A DNA stretch of 64,000 nt from Adlercreutzia hattorii. GTDB lineage: Bacteria; Actinomycetota; Coriobacteriia; Coriobacteriales; Eggerthellaceae. Shown one piece after another: positions 33,867 through 42,226 of the stretch (positions are counted from its first letter, which is position 1; each line of letters opens with the position of its first letter). A model generated the notes under the pieces. It ran no database searches and was not told the DNA's origin. It was given only the letters and a program-made list of their open reading frames with translations. The stretch is from NCBI RefSeq assembly GCF_011405655.1, contig NZ_AP022829.1, positions 2,155,001-2,219,000 on the forward strand. The letters run 5' to 3'. Position numbers and translations under genes: made by a program.

Positions 33867-35141
33867 CTAGTAGGTCATGTTCAGCAGGGCGTAGCCGGCC
33901 TTCAGCTCGTCCTCGCACTTGTCGAGGTTCTCCTGGGCAAGGCCCGGGTTGTGGGCGCCCTCGGAGTTCTCCACCATCACGTAGTCCCAGTAGAACTGCG
34001 CATGGCGGTGAATCTGGCGGGCCTGCTCCAGGGTGGCCTCATCCAGGGAGTCCTTCTGCTCGGCCAGGGTCTTGATGTAGGCGTCCAGCTTGGCCGCCAG
34101 CTCGTGCTCGCGGTCGGTGGTCTCCTTCTGCCACTGGACGATCTGCCCGGGCAGGTCGGCGTGGCAGCCCTCGCACTTCTCCATGATGGCCGGATCCTCG
34201 GTGGGGTTCACCAGGTTGTGAGAGCTGTACTCGGTGCCATCCTCGGCCTTGGCGGGGGCCATGTGGCAGTCGGCGCAGGTGTAGCCCTGCTTGGCCATGG
34301 AGGACTGCGCGCCTCCGTAGATGGTCTCGAACTCGGGATGCTGGGCCTTGAGCATGGGCGCGCCAGTCTCGGTGTGCTCCCAATCCTTGAAGCCCATCTC
34401 GTCGTAGTAGGCGAGGATGGCCTCGGCGGTCATGCCCTCGAGCCCCGTGTAGGGATTCGTGGTGGCCTTGGTCTCGGGGGCGAAGTAGTACTCGTTGTGG
34501 CACTGGCCGCACACCTGGGAATCGGTGGAGACCTTATCCACATCGGAACCCATGGAATTCACGAAGAACTTCTGGGTGACCGTGGTCTTCGTCGGGTCGT
34601 TCTCATGGCAGTTGTAGCAGCTGATGGGCTCGGTCATCTGCATGAGCACCTCGGCGAAGGGCTTCTGGTAGGCCGAATCGCCCTCGGAGTTCACCATGGC
34701 GGTGTACTGGGGCGTCTTGCAGGTGATGCAGTTGGCCAGCGTGTTCTCGTTCACGCGGGGCGTCTCGGCCACGGACTGCAGGCTGTAGGGATGCCCCGCC
34801 GCCTCGTCGTAGCCCTTGGCGAAGCCGTAGCCGGCGTACATGGTCACCAACTCCGGGTACTCGGTCAGGTAGTCCTGCTTGCCCTGGGGGCTGTTGGACT
34901 CGTTGGCCATATAGGTTTGGTACTCGTTGGGGTAGATGTCCTTCCAAGATTCCGCCACCACGACGCCGAAGGAATCGGGCTCGGGGGTCTCGGCGGGAGC
35001 CGCGGCCGCGGGGGCATCGCTTTCTCCCCCGGACGGTGCCGCCGCCGGTTCCTGGGCGGCCGGCGCGCAGGCGGCCAGCGCCGCGACGAGCGCCACGGTA
35101 CCTGCCGCGACGGCCGCCGTCTTGAACGTCGATCGTTTCAT
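33867..35141 (-). CDS. nrfA: Ammonia-forming cytochrome c nitrite reductase (424 aa)
   Basis: Pentaheme enzyme reducing nitrite to ammonium in six-electron steps outside the membrane. The active-site heme motif is CITCK (residues 138-142, the CxxCK variant), and four ordinary CXXCH motifs follow at 175-179, 211-215, 289-293 and 323-327. The conserved HNL (SSHNLVNP) and HRHAQFYWDYV are present. The N-terminus has a signal peptide with lipobox LAAC (Cys25), so this NrfA is predicted to be lipid-anchored. No nrfH gene is near; electrons may come through NapGH or another donor. An Ala/Pro-rich linker separates lipid and catalytic domain. Confidence 0.95.
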   Translation of the reverse strand: MKRSTFKTAAVAAGTVALVAALAACAPAAQEPAAAPSGGESDAPAAAAPAETPEPDSFGVVVAESWKDIYPNEYQTYMANESNSPQGKQDYLTEYPELVTMYAGYGFAKGYDEAAGHPYSLQSVAETPRVNENTLANCITCKTPQYTAMVNSEGDSAYQKPFAEVLMQMTEPISCYNCHENDPTKTTVTQKFFVNSMGSDVDKVSTDSQVCGQCHNEYYFAPETKATTNPYTGLEGMTAEAILAYYDEMGFKDWEHTETGAPMLKAQHPEFETIYGGAQSSMAKQGYTCADCHMAPAKAEDGTEYSSHNLVNPTEDPAIMEKCEGCHADLPGQIVQWQKETTDREHELAAKLDAYIKTLAEQKDSLDEATLEQARQIHRHAQFYWDYVMVENSEGAHNPGLAQENLDKCEDELKAGYALLNMTY

Positions 35142-35216
35142 GGTCCCTCCTTTTGATCGCTTGTCTCACGGGCGGCCGCGCCCTGGACGGCCGCAACGAT
35201 AGCCCAAGCTTACGCC

Positions 35217-35300
35217 GTGAATCCCGCCACCGAAAAGGGACAGTTTCGCTCATATTCATGGGGACAGCAACAGCAGAGGAAGGGGACGGTTACACCTTGC
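35217..35300. repeat. REP-like words in the nrfA-napH gap
   Basis: Contains AAAGGGACAGTTTC, ATGGGGACAGC and AAGGGGACGGTTAC within 65 bases, the same word family as at 25.1 and 40.4 kb. Such GGGACAGTT/GGGGACGGTT repeats are typical of REP elements mobilised by TnpA-REP (RAYT) proteins; none is encoded here. Confidence 0.5.
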
Positions 35301-36275
35301 TTACATTTCTTCTCGGGAAGGGACGTCCGGCGAGCCGATTCCCCCGGCTGCAACCGTCACTGCGACATCAACGTCTTTGCGACTTCCCGCCGATCCGCTT
35401 TCGGTACCCTTTTGGGAACGGCGGGGGCGCCCAAAGCGGAAGCGCAGGGCGGAAGTAGGACACACGTCAACGCAGGCGCCACAGGCCATGCAGTCGCCGG
35501 CGCGCACGATCGTATCCTCCCCCACCAGCGCCGGCGCGAGGATCTCGGGATCGGCGAGGCAAACGTGGGTGCACTTGTCGCAGTGGATGCAGGCGTCGTG
35601 ATCAATGGCGACGTTCACCTGCCCCGCGCGCCCGAGCACTTGGAAGGTGCCGCCCAAGGGGCACAGCGCCCGGCACCACAGACGGCGGCTGACGAGCAGC
35701 TCAGCGATAATGATGGCCAAAAGCGTGCCCGCCCCGGCGAAGCCGCCGAACACGAGGCCCTTGTTCACCGCGCCGATGGGCGAAATCAGCTCGAAAATCG
35801 GGAAGCCCACGAGGGCCGACAGCAGCACCACTGCCGCCGCCACGCCGATCTTCGCGCGCCGCGGCACCGTGCGCTCGGGCACTTCAATGCCGAGCCGTCG
35901 ACGAGCCGCATCCACGCCCTCGCCGACGAGGTTCACCGGGCACACCCAGCCGCAAAAGGCGCGCCCGCGCACGAGCCCGTAGACCACAACGATAAGCAGA
36001 GCGCCCGTAAGCGCCGATGCCGCCAGCAAGCCGCGCGACGCCGCCATCGCTTCCACGGCGCCCAACGGGTCGAACAACGGCACGCCGGCAACGCTCGAGG
36101 AGGACAGGCTGCCGAAGAACACGCCTTCAGCCGGCGTCGTCACTTCCCCGTCGCCGCCCGCGAACAGCCCCGCCAGCCCCCATCCGGCCAGCAGCGGCGG
36201 CAAGCAGAACAGCACCAGCATGCAACCCTGCACCACCCGCCGCACAACCGTTATCTTTCCCATAGACCGAGTCAC
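35301..36275 (-). CDS. napH: Membrane quinol-oxidising ferredoxin NapH (324 aa)
   Basis: Polytopic FeS protein passing electrons from the quinol pool towards NapG. Four membrane segments, two CX3CP membrane-edge motifs (CGWVCPVN, CRALCPLG) and two 4Fe-4S ferredoxin motifs (CIHCDKCTHVCLADP; CMACGACVDVCP) match NapH. The GTG at 36275 is favoured by GGGAGGA 8 bases upstream; ATG 36263 is the alternative. The last 45 residues (after TSALRFRFG) are not family-like and are encoded by the REP-like region, so the C-terminus seems extended by repeat insertion. Confidence 0.92.
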   Translation of the reverse strand: MTRSMGKITVVRRVVQGCMLVLFCLPPLLAGWGLAGLFAGGDGEVTTPAEGVFFGSLSSSSVAGVPLFDPLGAVEAMAASRGLLAASALTGALLIVVVYGLVRGRAFCGWVCPVNLVGEGVDAARRRLGIEVPERTVPRRAKIGVAAAVVLLSALVGFPIFELISPIGAVNKGLVFGGFAGAGTLLAIIIAELLVSRRLWCRALCPLGGTFQVLGRAGQVNVAIDHDACIHCDKCTHVCLADPEILAPALVGEDTIVRAGDCMACGACVDVCPTSALRFRFGRPRRSQKGTESGSAGSRKDVDVAVTVAAGGIGSPDVPSREEM

Positions 36276-36314
36276 AGGTCATTCCTCCCAACCAAGGCAA
36301 TGATCAAAGGAGAT

Positions 36315-36408
36315 ACGGGGTGCCTTGACCGAGCGAGTTCCGCAGCGAACGAAACAGCCCAGTGGGCTGTTTCGCCGAGCGAGGACTGTCTGAGCGAATC
36401 AAGGTACC
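36315..36408 (+). repeat. 94-bp palindromic element, intergenic copy
   Basis: Starts ACGGGGTGCCTTGACC, has the central palindrome GAAACAGCCCAGTGGGCTG (continuing TTTC) and ends GAATCAAGGTACC. It matches 54517-54610, inside rsmA in inverse orientation, at 93 of 94 positions. It lies between napD and napH and would form a long RNA hairpin in the nap transcript. Confidence 0.9.
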
Positions 36409-36434
36409 CCGCAGCTCCGCTTTTGGGCGACTTT

Positions 36435-36689
36435 CTACCCGAGTGTCTCATCCTCAAAGTTGACGTACACGAGATTCACGTTCAGCACCCCTGGAATCTG
36501 AATGAACCGGCTCGAAATCTCGTGCGAGGCGCCGGTGGAGGAAGCCTCGATGGTGACGACGATCTTGTACCCGTTCACCTCGTGCACCTCCACCCCCTCC
36601 ATAGCCGCCAGGGCCCGCGCCACCGCATCCACCGATTCCGGCCGCGCCTCCACCACCAGCGAGGAGATGACCACCTTCTCGTCTTCCAT
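36435..36689 (-). CDS. napD: Nitrate reductase chaperone NapD (84 aa)
   Basis: Small cytoplasmic chaperone that binds the Tat signal of NapA before export. The ferredoxin-like fold signature is visible: VVISSLVVEARPESVDAVA, a central GVEVHEVNGYKIVVTIE and the C-terminal GVLNVNLVYVNFED. Four bases separate its start from the stop of napB. Length is typical. Confidence 0.9.
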   Translation of the reverse strand: MEDEKVVISSLVVEARPESVDAVARALAAMEGVEVHEVNGYKIVVTIEASSTGASHEISSRFIQIPGVLNVNLVYVNFEDETLG

Positions 36690-36692
36690 GAC

Positions 36693-37034
36693 CTACTCCT
36701 GGGCCACCGGATGGCAGGTAATGCACTCGGCGCGAGGGCCGTCGATCTCATGGGTGGACGCATCCCCGCCCACGTAGTGGTCGGCAGGCAGCGGCGTGGC
36801 GGCCGCCAGGAACACCTCCACCTCGTCGCTGCCGCCGTGGCAGCCGAAGCAGCCGGCTGCGCCCAGGCTCTCGTAGCGGCCCTCGTGGCTCGCCGTCATG
36901 AGCGGCGGCTCCCCGGGATTGTAGGTGGCACCGGTGTCGGCCATCTCTTGGGCGCACCCGGCCAGCGCCGCGGCCCCCAGCACGCCGGTCAGCACGGCGG
37001 CGCAGATCATCTTCGACTTCTTCATGGTCCGCAT
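36693..37034 (-). CDS. napB: Diheme cytochrome NapB-like lipoprotein (113 aa)
   Basis: Small electron-transfer partner of NapA. A lipoprotein signal (LAGC, Cys27) is followed by two heme motifs, CFGCH (62-66) and CITCH (104-108), and the axial-ligand type His residues TASHEGRYESLG and STHEIDGPRAE. It is shorter than proteobacterial NapB, and lipid-anchored rather than soluble. AGGAGGGG lies upstream of ATG 37034; a second ATG three codons on is possible. Located 12 bp after napA. Confidence 0.85.
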   Translation of the reverse strand: MRTMKKSKMICAAVLTGVLGAAALAGCAQEMADTGATYNPGEPPLMTASHEGRYESLGAAGCFGCHGGSDEVEVFLAAATPLPADHYVGGDASTHEIDGPRAECITCHPVAQE

Positions 37035-37046
37035 GGGTACCCCTCC

Positions 37047-39587
37047 TTAAATCTTCTCGATGGAAACGCAGGTCTTCTTGAAATCGGGCTCTTTCGAAAG
37101 CGGGCAGTAGGTGTCCTGCACCACCAGGTTGATCAGCGTCTCCTCGGCGAAGAACGGCGCGAACACCATGCCCGCGGGCGGACGGGTGCGGCCGGCCGTG
37201 GACACCGTGATGTCGCAGGTGCCGAAACGCGAGGTGAGGCGCACGCGATCGCCGTCGGTCACGCCGAGGCGCTCGCAGTCGGCCGGGTTCATGTCCAGCA
37301 GCGCCTCGGGCAGCGCGCGATTGAGCTCGGGCACGCGGCGGGTCATCGATCCGGTGTGCCAGTGCTCCAGCAGACGGCCCGTGCAGAACCAGAACGGATA
37401 CTCGTCGCTGGGTTCCTCCGCCGGCGGCTCGTAGGGACGGAACACCGCCGAGGGCTTCTTGTCGGCGGATTTGTAGAAGCTCACGCCGCCGGCCTTGTCG
37501 TGCTCGCCGTAGGTTTCCACGCCGTACTCATCGAAGCCGTCCTCCTGGGGGCCGTCGCAGAAGCGCCACAGCGTCGGCAGCCACTTCCCGTCCACCTCGC
37601 GCACGGGCCAGGTGAGGCCATGGTTGTAGATGTACTCCTCGTAGGGGGCCAGCTGCTTGGCCTCCATCTTCAGCTTCGCCTCGGCGTTGATGGCCTCGGC
37701 GTCCGGGTTCAGGCTCGGGTTGCTGAAGGTGCGGTACTCCTCCCAGATGCTCGAGCACACCTCGCGGTCGGTACCCTTGAAAGCGCCGGCCTCGGCGTCG
37801 TACCAGGCGCCGAACAGGTGGTCGAAGGCGTCCTCGCCACCGATCTGCTCGCCGGCCAGCACGCGCTTGGCCACTTCCATGAGCATCCAGAGATCCCACT
37901 TGGCCTCGCCCGGGGCGTCCACGGCCTTCTCGAACACGGCCGTGCGGCGCTCGCCGTTGCCGAAGGCGCCCTCGCGCTCGACCCACATGGCCGCCGGCAG
38001 CACCACGTCGGCGTACTGGCAGGACAGCGTCGGGTACACCTCGGACACGCAGATGAAGGCGTCGTTGATGCCCGTGAGGTCGCCGCGTCCGAGGAAGCGA
38101 GTGAGGTTGGGCATCGACACGGCCCAGTTGTTGTGGGCGCTCCAGAGGAAATCGATACCGCCCTTGGAAAGCTCGCGGAACATCTTCACCGTGTGGTAGC
38201 CGGGTTTCTCGATGGCGTCCAGGTATCCGTTGGGCAAGTCCCAGATGGCCTCGGTGTAGCGGCGGTGATCCGGGTTCTTCACCACCAGGTCGGCGGGAAG
38301 GCGGTGCGAGAAGGTGCCCACCTCGCGGGCCGTTCCGCAGGCCGTGGGCTGGCCGGTCAGCGAGAAGGCGCCGTCGCCGGGACGGGCGTAGCGACCGGTG
38401 AGCAAGTGGATGTTGTAAATGCAGTGGTTCATCCAGGTGCCGCGGTTGTGCTGGTTCACGCCCATGGTCCAAAGCGAGAGCACCTTGCGGCTCTTGTCGG
38501 CGAACACCTCGGCCAGCTCCTGGATATCCTCGGCCGGCACGCCGGAAAGCTCGGAGGCGTACTCCAGGGTGTAGGGGGCCAGACGCGCGGCGAAGGCTTC
38601 GAAAGTGATGGGCTCCACATTGTCGACGGCCTGGCCGATGTCGCTCTTGTCGTAGCCGTCGTCGGTGGCGTTGCCGATGTTCTCGGTGCCCTGCTTGAAC
38701 TGCACGTGGTCGGCCACGAAGTCGTGGTCGTACTTGTCGTTCACGATGAGGTAGTTCGCGATGGCGTTGGCGATGGCGATGTCGCTGCCCGGGCGGAAGG
38801 TGAGCACCTTGTCGGCCGAGGCCGAGGTGCGAGTGGTCATGGTGGTCACGTCGTAGTGGCGCACGGCCTCGTCGGCGAGCTTGCGGGCCGTCAGACGCGA
38901 GTACAGCATGGGATGGGCCTCGGCCATGTTGGCGCCCCAGGTGACGAAGACGTCGGTCTCGTCGATGTCGGCGTAGCAGCCGGCCGGCTCGTCGGTCTGG
39001 AAGACGTTCATGAAGCCCACGACGGCCGAGGCCATGCACAGACGCGCGTTGGGGTCGATGTTGTTGGAGAGCAGGCCCGCCTTCCAGAACTTCGCCGTGC
39101 AGTAGCCCTCCACGATGGGCTGCTGGCCGCTTCCCCAGAACGCCAGGCGGCTCTTGTCGGCCTTCCACGTGTCGCGGAGCTTGCCCGCCACCAGATCGAG
39201 CGCCTCGTCCCAGGTGGCCTCGCGCAGGCCGTCGGGCGTGCCCTTGGTGGACTTGTCGTCACGGATGAGCGGGGTGGTCAGGCGATCCTCGCCGTACAGC
39301 GCGCCGGCCAAGTAGTAGCCCTTCACGCAGTTCAGGCCACGGCTCGAGCCGTTCTCCGGGTCGCCCGTGACCGAGATCACCTTGCCGTCCTTGGCCTCCA
39401 CGATGACGCCGCAGCCGCAGCCGCAGAAACGGCACACGCCCACGGTCTTCGCGGAGTCGCCGCCCGAGGTTGCCGCGTCCCCGCCGGTGCCGGCGAGCGA
39501 CGAGCAGCCGGCCATGGTGCCGGCAGCGGCCGCCGAGGCGAGGGCCACGGCGGTGCTCTTAACGAAGGTGCGTCGAGTCAGTTCCAT
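37047..39587 (-). CDS. napA: Periplasmic nitrate reductase catalytic subunit NapA (846 aa)
   Basis: Molybdenum bis-MGD enzyme reducing nitrate to nitrite. The Tat signal is LTRRTFVKSTAVALASAAAA. The FeS site is CRFCGCGCGVIV with the fourth Cys in GLNCVKGY. The Mo-ligand Cys is in NARLCMASAVVG. Other family segments include WGANMAEAHP, VLSLWTMGVNQHNRGTW and LLTGRYARPGDGAFSLTGQP. ATG 39587 has GGGAGGAAC upstream; the much longer frame includes antisense of napG. An Mo-dependent catechol or other dehydroxylase is an alternative for this family in Coriobacteriia, but the napD/G/H/B neighbours favour nitrate. Confidence 0.93.
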   Translation of the reverse strand: MELTRRTFVKSTAVALASAAAAGTMAGCSSLAGTGGDAATSGGDSAKTVGVCRFCGCGCGVIVEAKDGKVISVTGDPENGSSRGLNCVKGYYLAGALYGEDRLTTPLIRDDKSTKGTPDGLREATWDEALDLVAGKLRDTWKADKSRLAFWGSGQQPIVEGYCTAKFWKAGLLSNNIDPNARLCMASAVVGFMNVFQTDEPAGCYADIDETDVFVTWGANMAEAHPMLYSRLTARKLADEAVRHYDVTTMTTRTSASADKVLTFRPGSDIAIANAIANYLIVNDKYDHDFVADHVQFKQGTENIGNATDDGYDKSDIGQAVDNVEPITFEAFAARLAPYTLEYASELSGVPAEDIQELAEVFADKSRKVLSLWTMGVNQHNRGTWMNHCIYNIHLLTGRYARPGDGAFSLTGQPTACGTAREVGTFSHRLPADLVVKNPDHRRYTEAIWDLPNGYLDAIEKPGYHTVKMFRELSKGGIDFLWSAHNNWAVSMPNLTRFLGRGDLTGINDAFICVSEVYPTLSCQYADVVLPAAMWVEREGAFGNGERRTAVFEKAVDAPGEAKWDLWMLMEVAKRVLAGEQIGGEDAFDHLFGAWYDAEAGAFKGTDREVCSSIWEEYRTFSNPSLNPDAEAINAEAKLKMEAKQLAPYEEYIYNHGLTWPVREVDGKWLPTLWRFCDGPQEDGFDEYGVETYGEHDKAGGVSFYKSADKKPSAVFRPYEPPAEEPSDEYPFWFCTGRLLEHWHTGSMTRRVPELNRALPEALLDMNPADCERLGVTDGDRVRLTSRFGTCDITVSTAGRTRPPAGMVFAPFFAEETLINLVVQDTYCPLSKEPDFKKTCVSIEKI

Positions 39588-39640
39588 CTTGTTCCTCCCT
39601 TTCGGTCGAGGGCGCCGGACGCCCCGCCTTCGCGTATCTG

Positions 39641-40267
39641 CTAGGCCGCGCCGTTGCGGCGGGCCACGTAGGTTTCCTCTTGGGCGCCGGTGGGCACCAC
39701 CACAATGGCGGGCGCGGGGTCGCTCACCGGGCAGCGCTGCTCGCACAGGCCGCAACCCGGGCACCCATCGGGCACCACCTGCGGCGCGAACACCGCGTGG
39801 ATGTCGTCGCCCTCGCGGGGCCGGTAGTCGATGGTGATGGCCTCGTCGATGAGCGGGCAGGCGCGGTAGCACACCTCGCAGCGCATGCCCTGAAACGACA
39901 GGCAGGTGTCCTCGTTGATGACGGCCACGCCCATGCCGGCGTCGCGGCGCTCGGCAGGCACGTCCAAAGCGCCCGTTGGGCAAGCCGCCGCGCAGGGGAA
40001 TTCCACGCACAGGCGGCAGGCCTGGGACCGCGCGTTCACAAAGGGCGTGGAAGCCTCGCGCCCCGCGTTCAGAGGGGCCGCATGAATGGCCTGGTAGGGG
40101 CACGCCTCAAGACAGCGGCCGCAACGCACGCAGCGCGCGGCGAAGTGCTCGGGCGCGCCGGCGCCGGGCGGCCGCAGCAAGGGCAATGGCGACGGCGCAG
40201 CAGAGGCGACCGCGCTCGCCGCGAAGACGCCCGCGGCGGCCAAGGCGGCGATTCCCGTCAAACGCAT
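39641..40267 (-). CDS. napG: Ferredoxin-type protein NapG (208 aa)
   Basis: Extracytoplasmic four-cluster FeS protein linking NapH to the nitrate reductase. Four Cys clusters are visible: CVRCGRCLEACP, CRLCVEFPCAAACP, CEVCYRACP and CPGCGLCEQRCP. The N-terminus MRLTGIAALAAAGVFAASAVASA is a hydrophobic signal, without an obvious twin-arginine pair in contrast to most NapG. ATG 40267 is preceded by GAGGGGG. First gene of the minus-strand respiratory block; its promoter should lie in 40268-40584. Confidence 0.9.
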   Translation of the reverse strand: MRLTGIAALAAAGVFAASAVASAAPSPLPLLRPPGAGAPEHFAARCVRCGRCLEACPYQAIHAAPLNAGREASTPFVNARSQACRLCVEFPCAAACPTGALDVPAERRDAGMGVAVINEDTCLSFQGMRCEVCYRACPLIDEAITIDYRPREGDDIHAVFAPQVVPDGCPGCGLCEQRCPVSDPAPAIVVVPTGAQEETYVARRNGAA

Positions 40268-40405
40268 AGCCAAACCCCCTCTGTTTGTTCGTGCGGTCGG
40301 CACACGGGCGGCGTGTTGCGGCGCTCTTTCCGCAGCCGTCTCGCCGGCGATCCCGCGGCGGCCTCTCTCGAACCGGATTGTTTCGGCGCACAGTCTAGAC
40401 GGCAA

Positions 40406-40520
40406 CTGCCCCCATCGCGAAGGGACAGTTGCCCGTTATTTCATGGGGACGGTTGAAAAACCTGAGGGGGACACCTTCATGGGGCTTCCACATTTGCTAA
40501 GCTTCTCACTCAGGAAATAA
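40406..40520. repeat. REP-like words upstream of the MocR gene
   Basis: GAAGGGACAGTTGCC, ATGGGGACGGTTG and GAGGGGGACACC, followed by AAGAACCGTCTTCCCCC in inverted sense. Same word family as 25.1 and 35.2 kb. The divergent promoters of napG and the MocR gene must overlap this block. Confidence 0.5.
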
Positions 40521-40584
40521 AGAACCGTCTTCCCCCAACCATGGCAACGCGGAGAGGGAGCGCGATTCACAACCGGGAGGCCCC

Positions 40585-41976
40585 ATGCATCTGGACGAGC
40601 ACAGCGACACCCCCTTCTACCGCCAGCTGGAGGCCCAGATGCGGGAAGGCATCGAGAGCGGCACCTACCCCACCGGCTCGCGCCTCCCCTCCATCCGGGG
40701 CCTGGCGGCCGATTTGGGCTGCGCGCGCAACACCGTCGAGCAGGCCTACCATCTGCTCGTGCAGGAAGGCTACGTGGCAAGCCGCCCCGGTAGCGGATAC
40801 GTCGTGCAGAATGTGGCCTACCTGCAGCCGGACGCCTCGGCACCCTCCTGCGCCGTGCTGCTGGGAGGTTCCCGGCGGAAAGCCCGCTACGACTTCACCT
40901 ATGGCAACCTGGAGCCCGGCACCTTCCCCGCCACCGCCTGGCGGGCCATCACCGACGACATCCTGCTGTCGGTGGAAGCCGCCGGCTGCGACGCCTACAA
41001 CGACCCGTTCGGGGAGGAGAGCCTGCGCGCGGCCATTGCGTGGCGGCTGGTCACGCAGCGCGACATCGATTGCACCCCCGAGCAAATCGTCGTGCAGGGC
41101 GGCACGCAGACCAGCGTCCAGAACCTGCTGACCCTCTTCGATGCCGCCCGGGACACCGTGGCCATGGAAGACCCCGGCTACGACGGCGTGCGCTCGGTCA
41201 TTGGACGGGCGCGCTTCGCCATCAGGCCCTGCCGGGTGACCGACGACGTCCGCGTGTTCCTCTCCGACCTCGAGTCCTCGGGGGCGCGCCTGGCCTACCT
41301 CACCCCCTCGAGCCAGTTCCCCACCTGCCGCATCATGCCGACCGACGTGCGCGAGCGCGTGCTCGCGTGGGCCGAGGCCGCCGACGCCTACATTCTGGAG
41401 GACGATTACTGCCGCGACTTCCGCTACCGGGAGCGCTCGCTGGCACCGCTGGCCTCCATGGACGGGCGAGGGCGCGTGATCTACATGGGCACGTTCTCGA
41501 AATCGCTCTCGCCCGCTTTGCGGATGAACTACCTCGTGCTGCCCACGCCCCTTCTTAAGCGATGGCGCGAGGCCTTCGCCAGCTCGTACTCGCCGGTGCC
41601 CTGGCTCAACCAGCAGGTGCTCGCGCGCTTCATGACCGACGGCTCGTGGGATCGCCACCTCCGTCGCGTGCAGACGAGAAACCGCCGCAAGTACGACGCG
41701 CTCACGGCGGCGCTGCGCGAGTACATGGGCGACAAGGTGGACGTGCTGGAATGCGGCACGGGGCTTCACCTGCTCGTGCGCGTGCGCGACGGGCGCAGCC
41801 AGGACGAACTCGTGGCCGCTGCGGCTGCCGCCGATGTGGCGGTGTATCCCACCAAGAAGTACTGGGCCAACCCCGCCTGCGCCACCAAGGGCGTCGTGCT
41901 CGTAGGGTTCTCCTCCATCGCCGAGGCAGACATCCGCCCCGGCATCGCCGCCCTGGCCCGCGCGTGGTTCGGGTAG
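40585..41976 (+). CDS. MocR/PdxR-type GntR regulator with aminotransferase domain (463 aa)
   Basis: DNA-binding regulator that senses through a PLP-dependent fold. The GntR winged helix is at about residues 8-75 (PFYRQLEAQMREGIESG, LPSIRGLAADLGCARNTVEQAY, GYVASRPGSGYVV) and the class I aminotransferase-like domain at about 105-460, with the PLP lysine in YMGTFSKSLSPALR and the AEAADAYILEDDYCRDFRY segment. GGGAGG precedes the ATG. It is divergent from napG. Members often control vitamin B6 or amino-acid genes, but targets cannot be read here. Confidence 0.92.
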   Translation: MHLDEHSDTPFYRQLEAQMREGIESGTYPTGSRLPSIRGLAADLGCARNTVEQAYHLLVQEGYVASRPGSGYVVQNVAYLQPDASAPSCAVLLGGSRRKARYDFTYGNLEPGTFPATAWRAITDDILLSVEAAGCDAYNDPFGEESLRAAIAWRLVTQRDIDCTPEQIVVQGGTQTSVQNLLTLFDAARDTVAMEDPGYDGVRSVIGRARFAIRPCRVTDDVRVFLSDLESSGARLAYLTPSSQFPTCRIMPTDVRERVLAWAEAADAYILEDDYCRDFRYRERSLAPLASMDGRGRVIYMGTFSKSLSPALRMNYLVLPTPLLKRWREAFASSYSPVPWLNQQVLARFMTDGSWDRHLRRVQTRNRRKYDALTAALREYMGDKVDVLECGTGLHLLVRVRDGRSQDELVAAAAAADVAVYPTKKYWANPACATKGVVLVGFSSIAEADIRPGIAALARAWFG

Positions 41977-42009
41977 GCGGCGATAGCTGCTGCGGTCTCA
42001 GCCGTCACC

Positions 42010-42202
42010 CGTAGCACGACACGCCTTTTTGCCAAGCATCACCACCGATTTGGACATTATGTCCCCTCGTGCTACTTCGTTTTGGCAAAAACCCATGTCG
42101 TGCTACGGATTTTTGTCTGATTTGGACCCATCAGCCGTAGCACGAAGCGTCTTTTTGTCGGAGTTCTTCTACGATTGCGGCAAAAAGGTGCCTCGTGCTA
42201 CG
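42010..42202. repeat. Intergenic word array C (five 24-bp units)
   Basis: Units at 42010-42033 (+), about 42052-42075 (-, degenerate 3' half), 42084-42107 (-), 42136-42159 (+) and 42179-42202 (-). Each starts CGTAGCACGA, has six variable bases and ends TTTTTGCC or a close variant. They lie between the MocR and cyclo-ligase genes; 41977-42226 has no ORF. Variable hexamers between fixed ends are the striking feature. Confidence 0.88.
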
Positions 42203-42226
42203 ACCAACGTCCGAGAACAGCCCTTT

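Noticed and set aside
37047-39587. NapA-like gene as a catechol or other dehydroxylase
   Set aside because: Coriobacteria have many molybdenum dehydroxylases, but napD, napG, napH and a diheme NapB in one operon fit nitrate reductase better.
35217-39644. Open frame of 1475 codons on the plus strand
   Set aside because: Antisense of napH, napD, napB and napA, with no family motif. The real genes carry heme, FeS and Mo motifs on the other strand.
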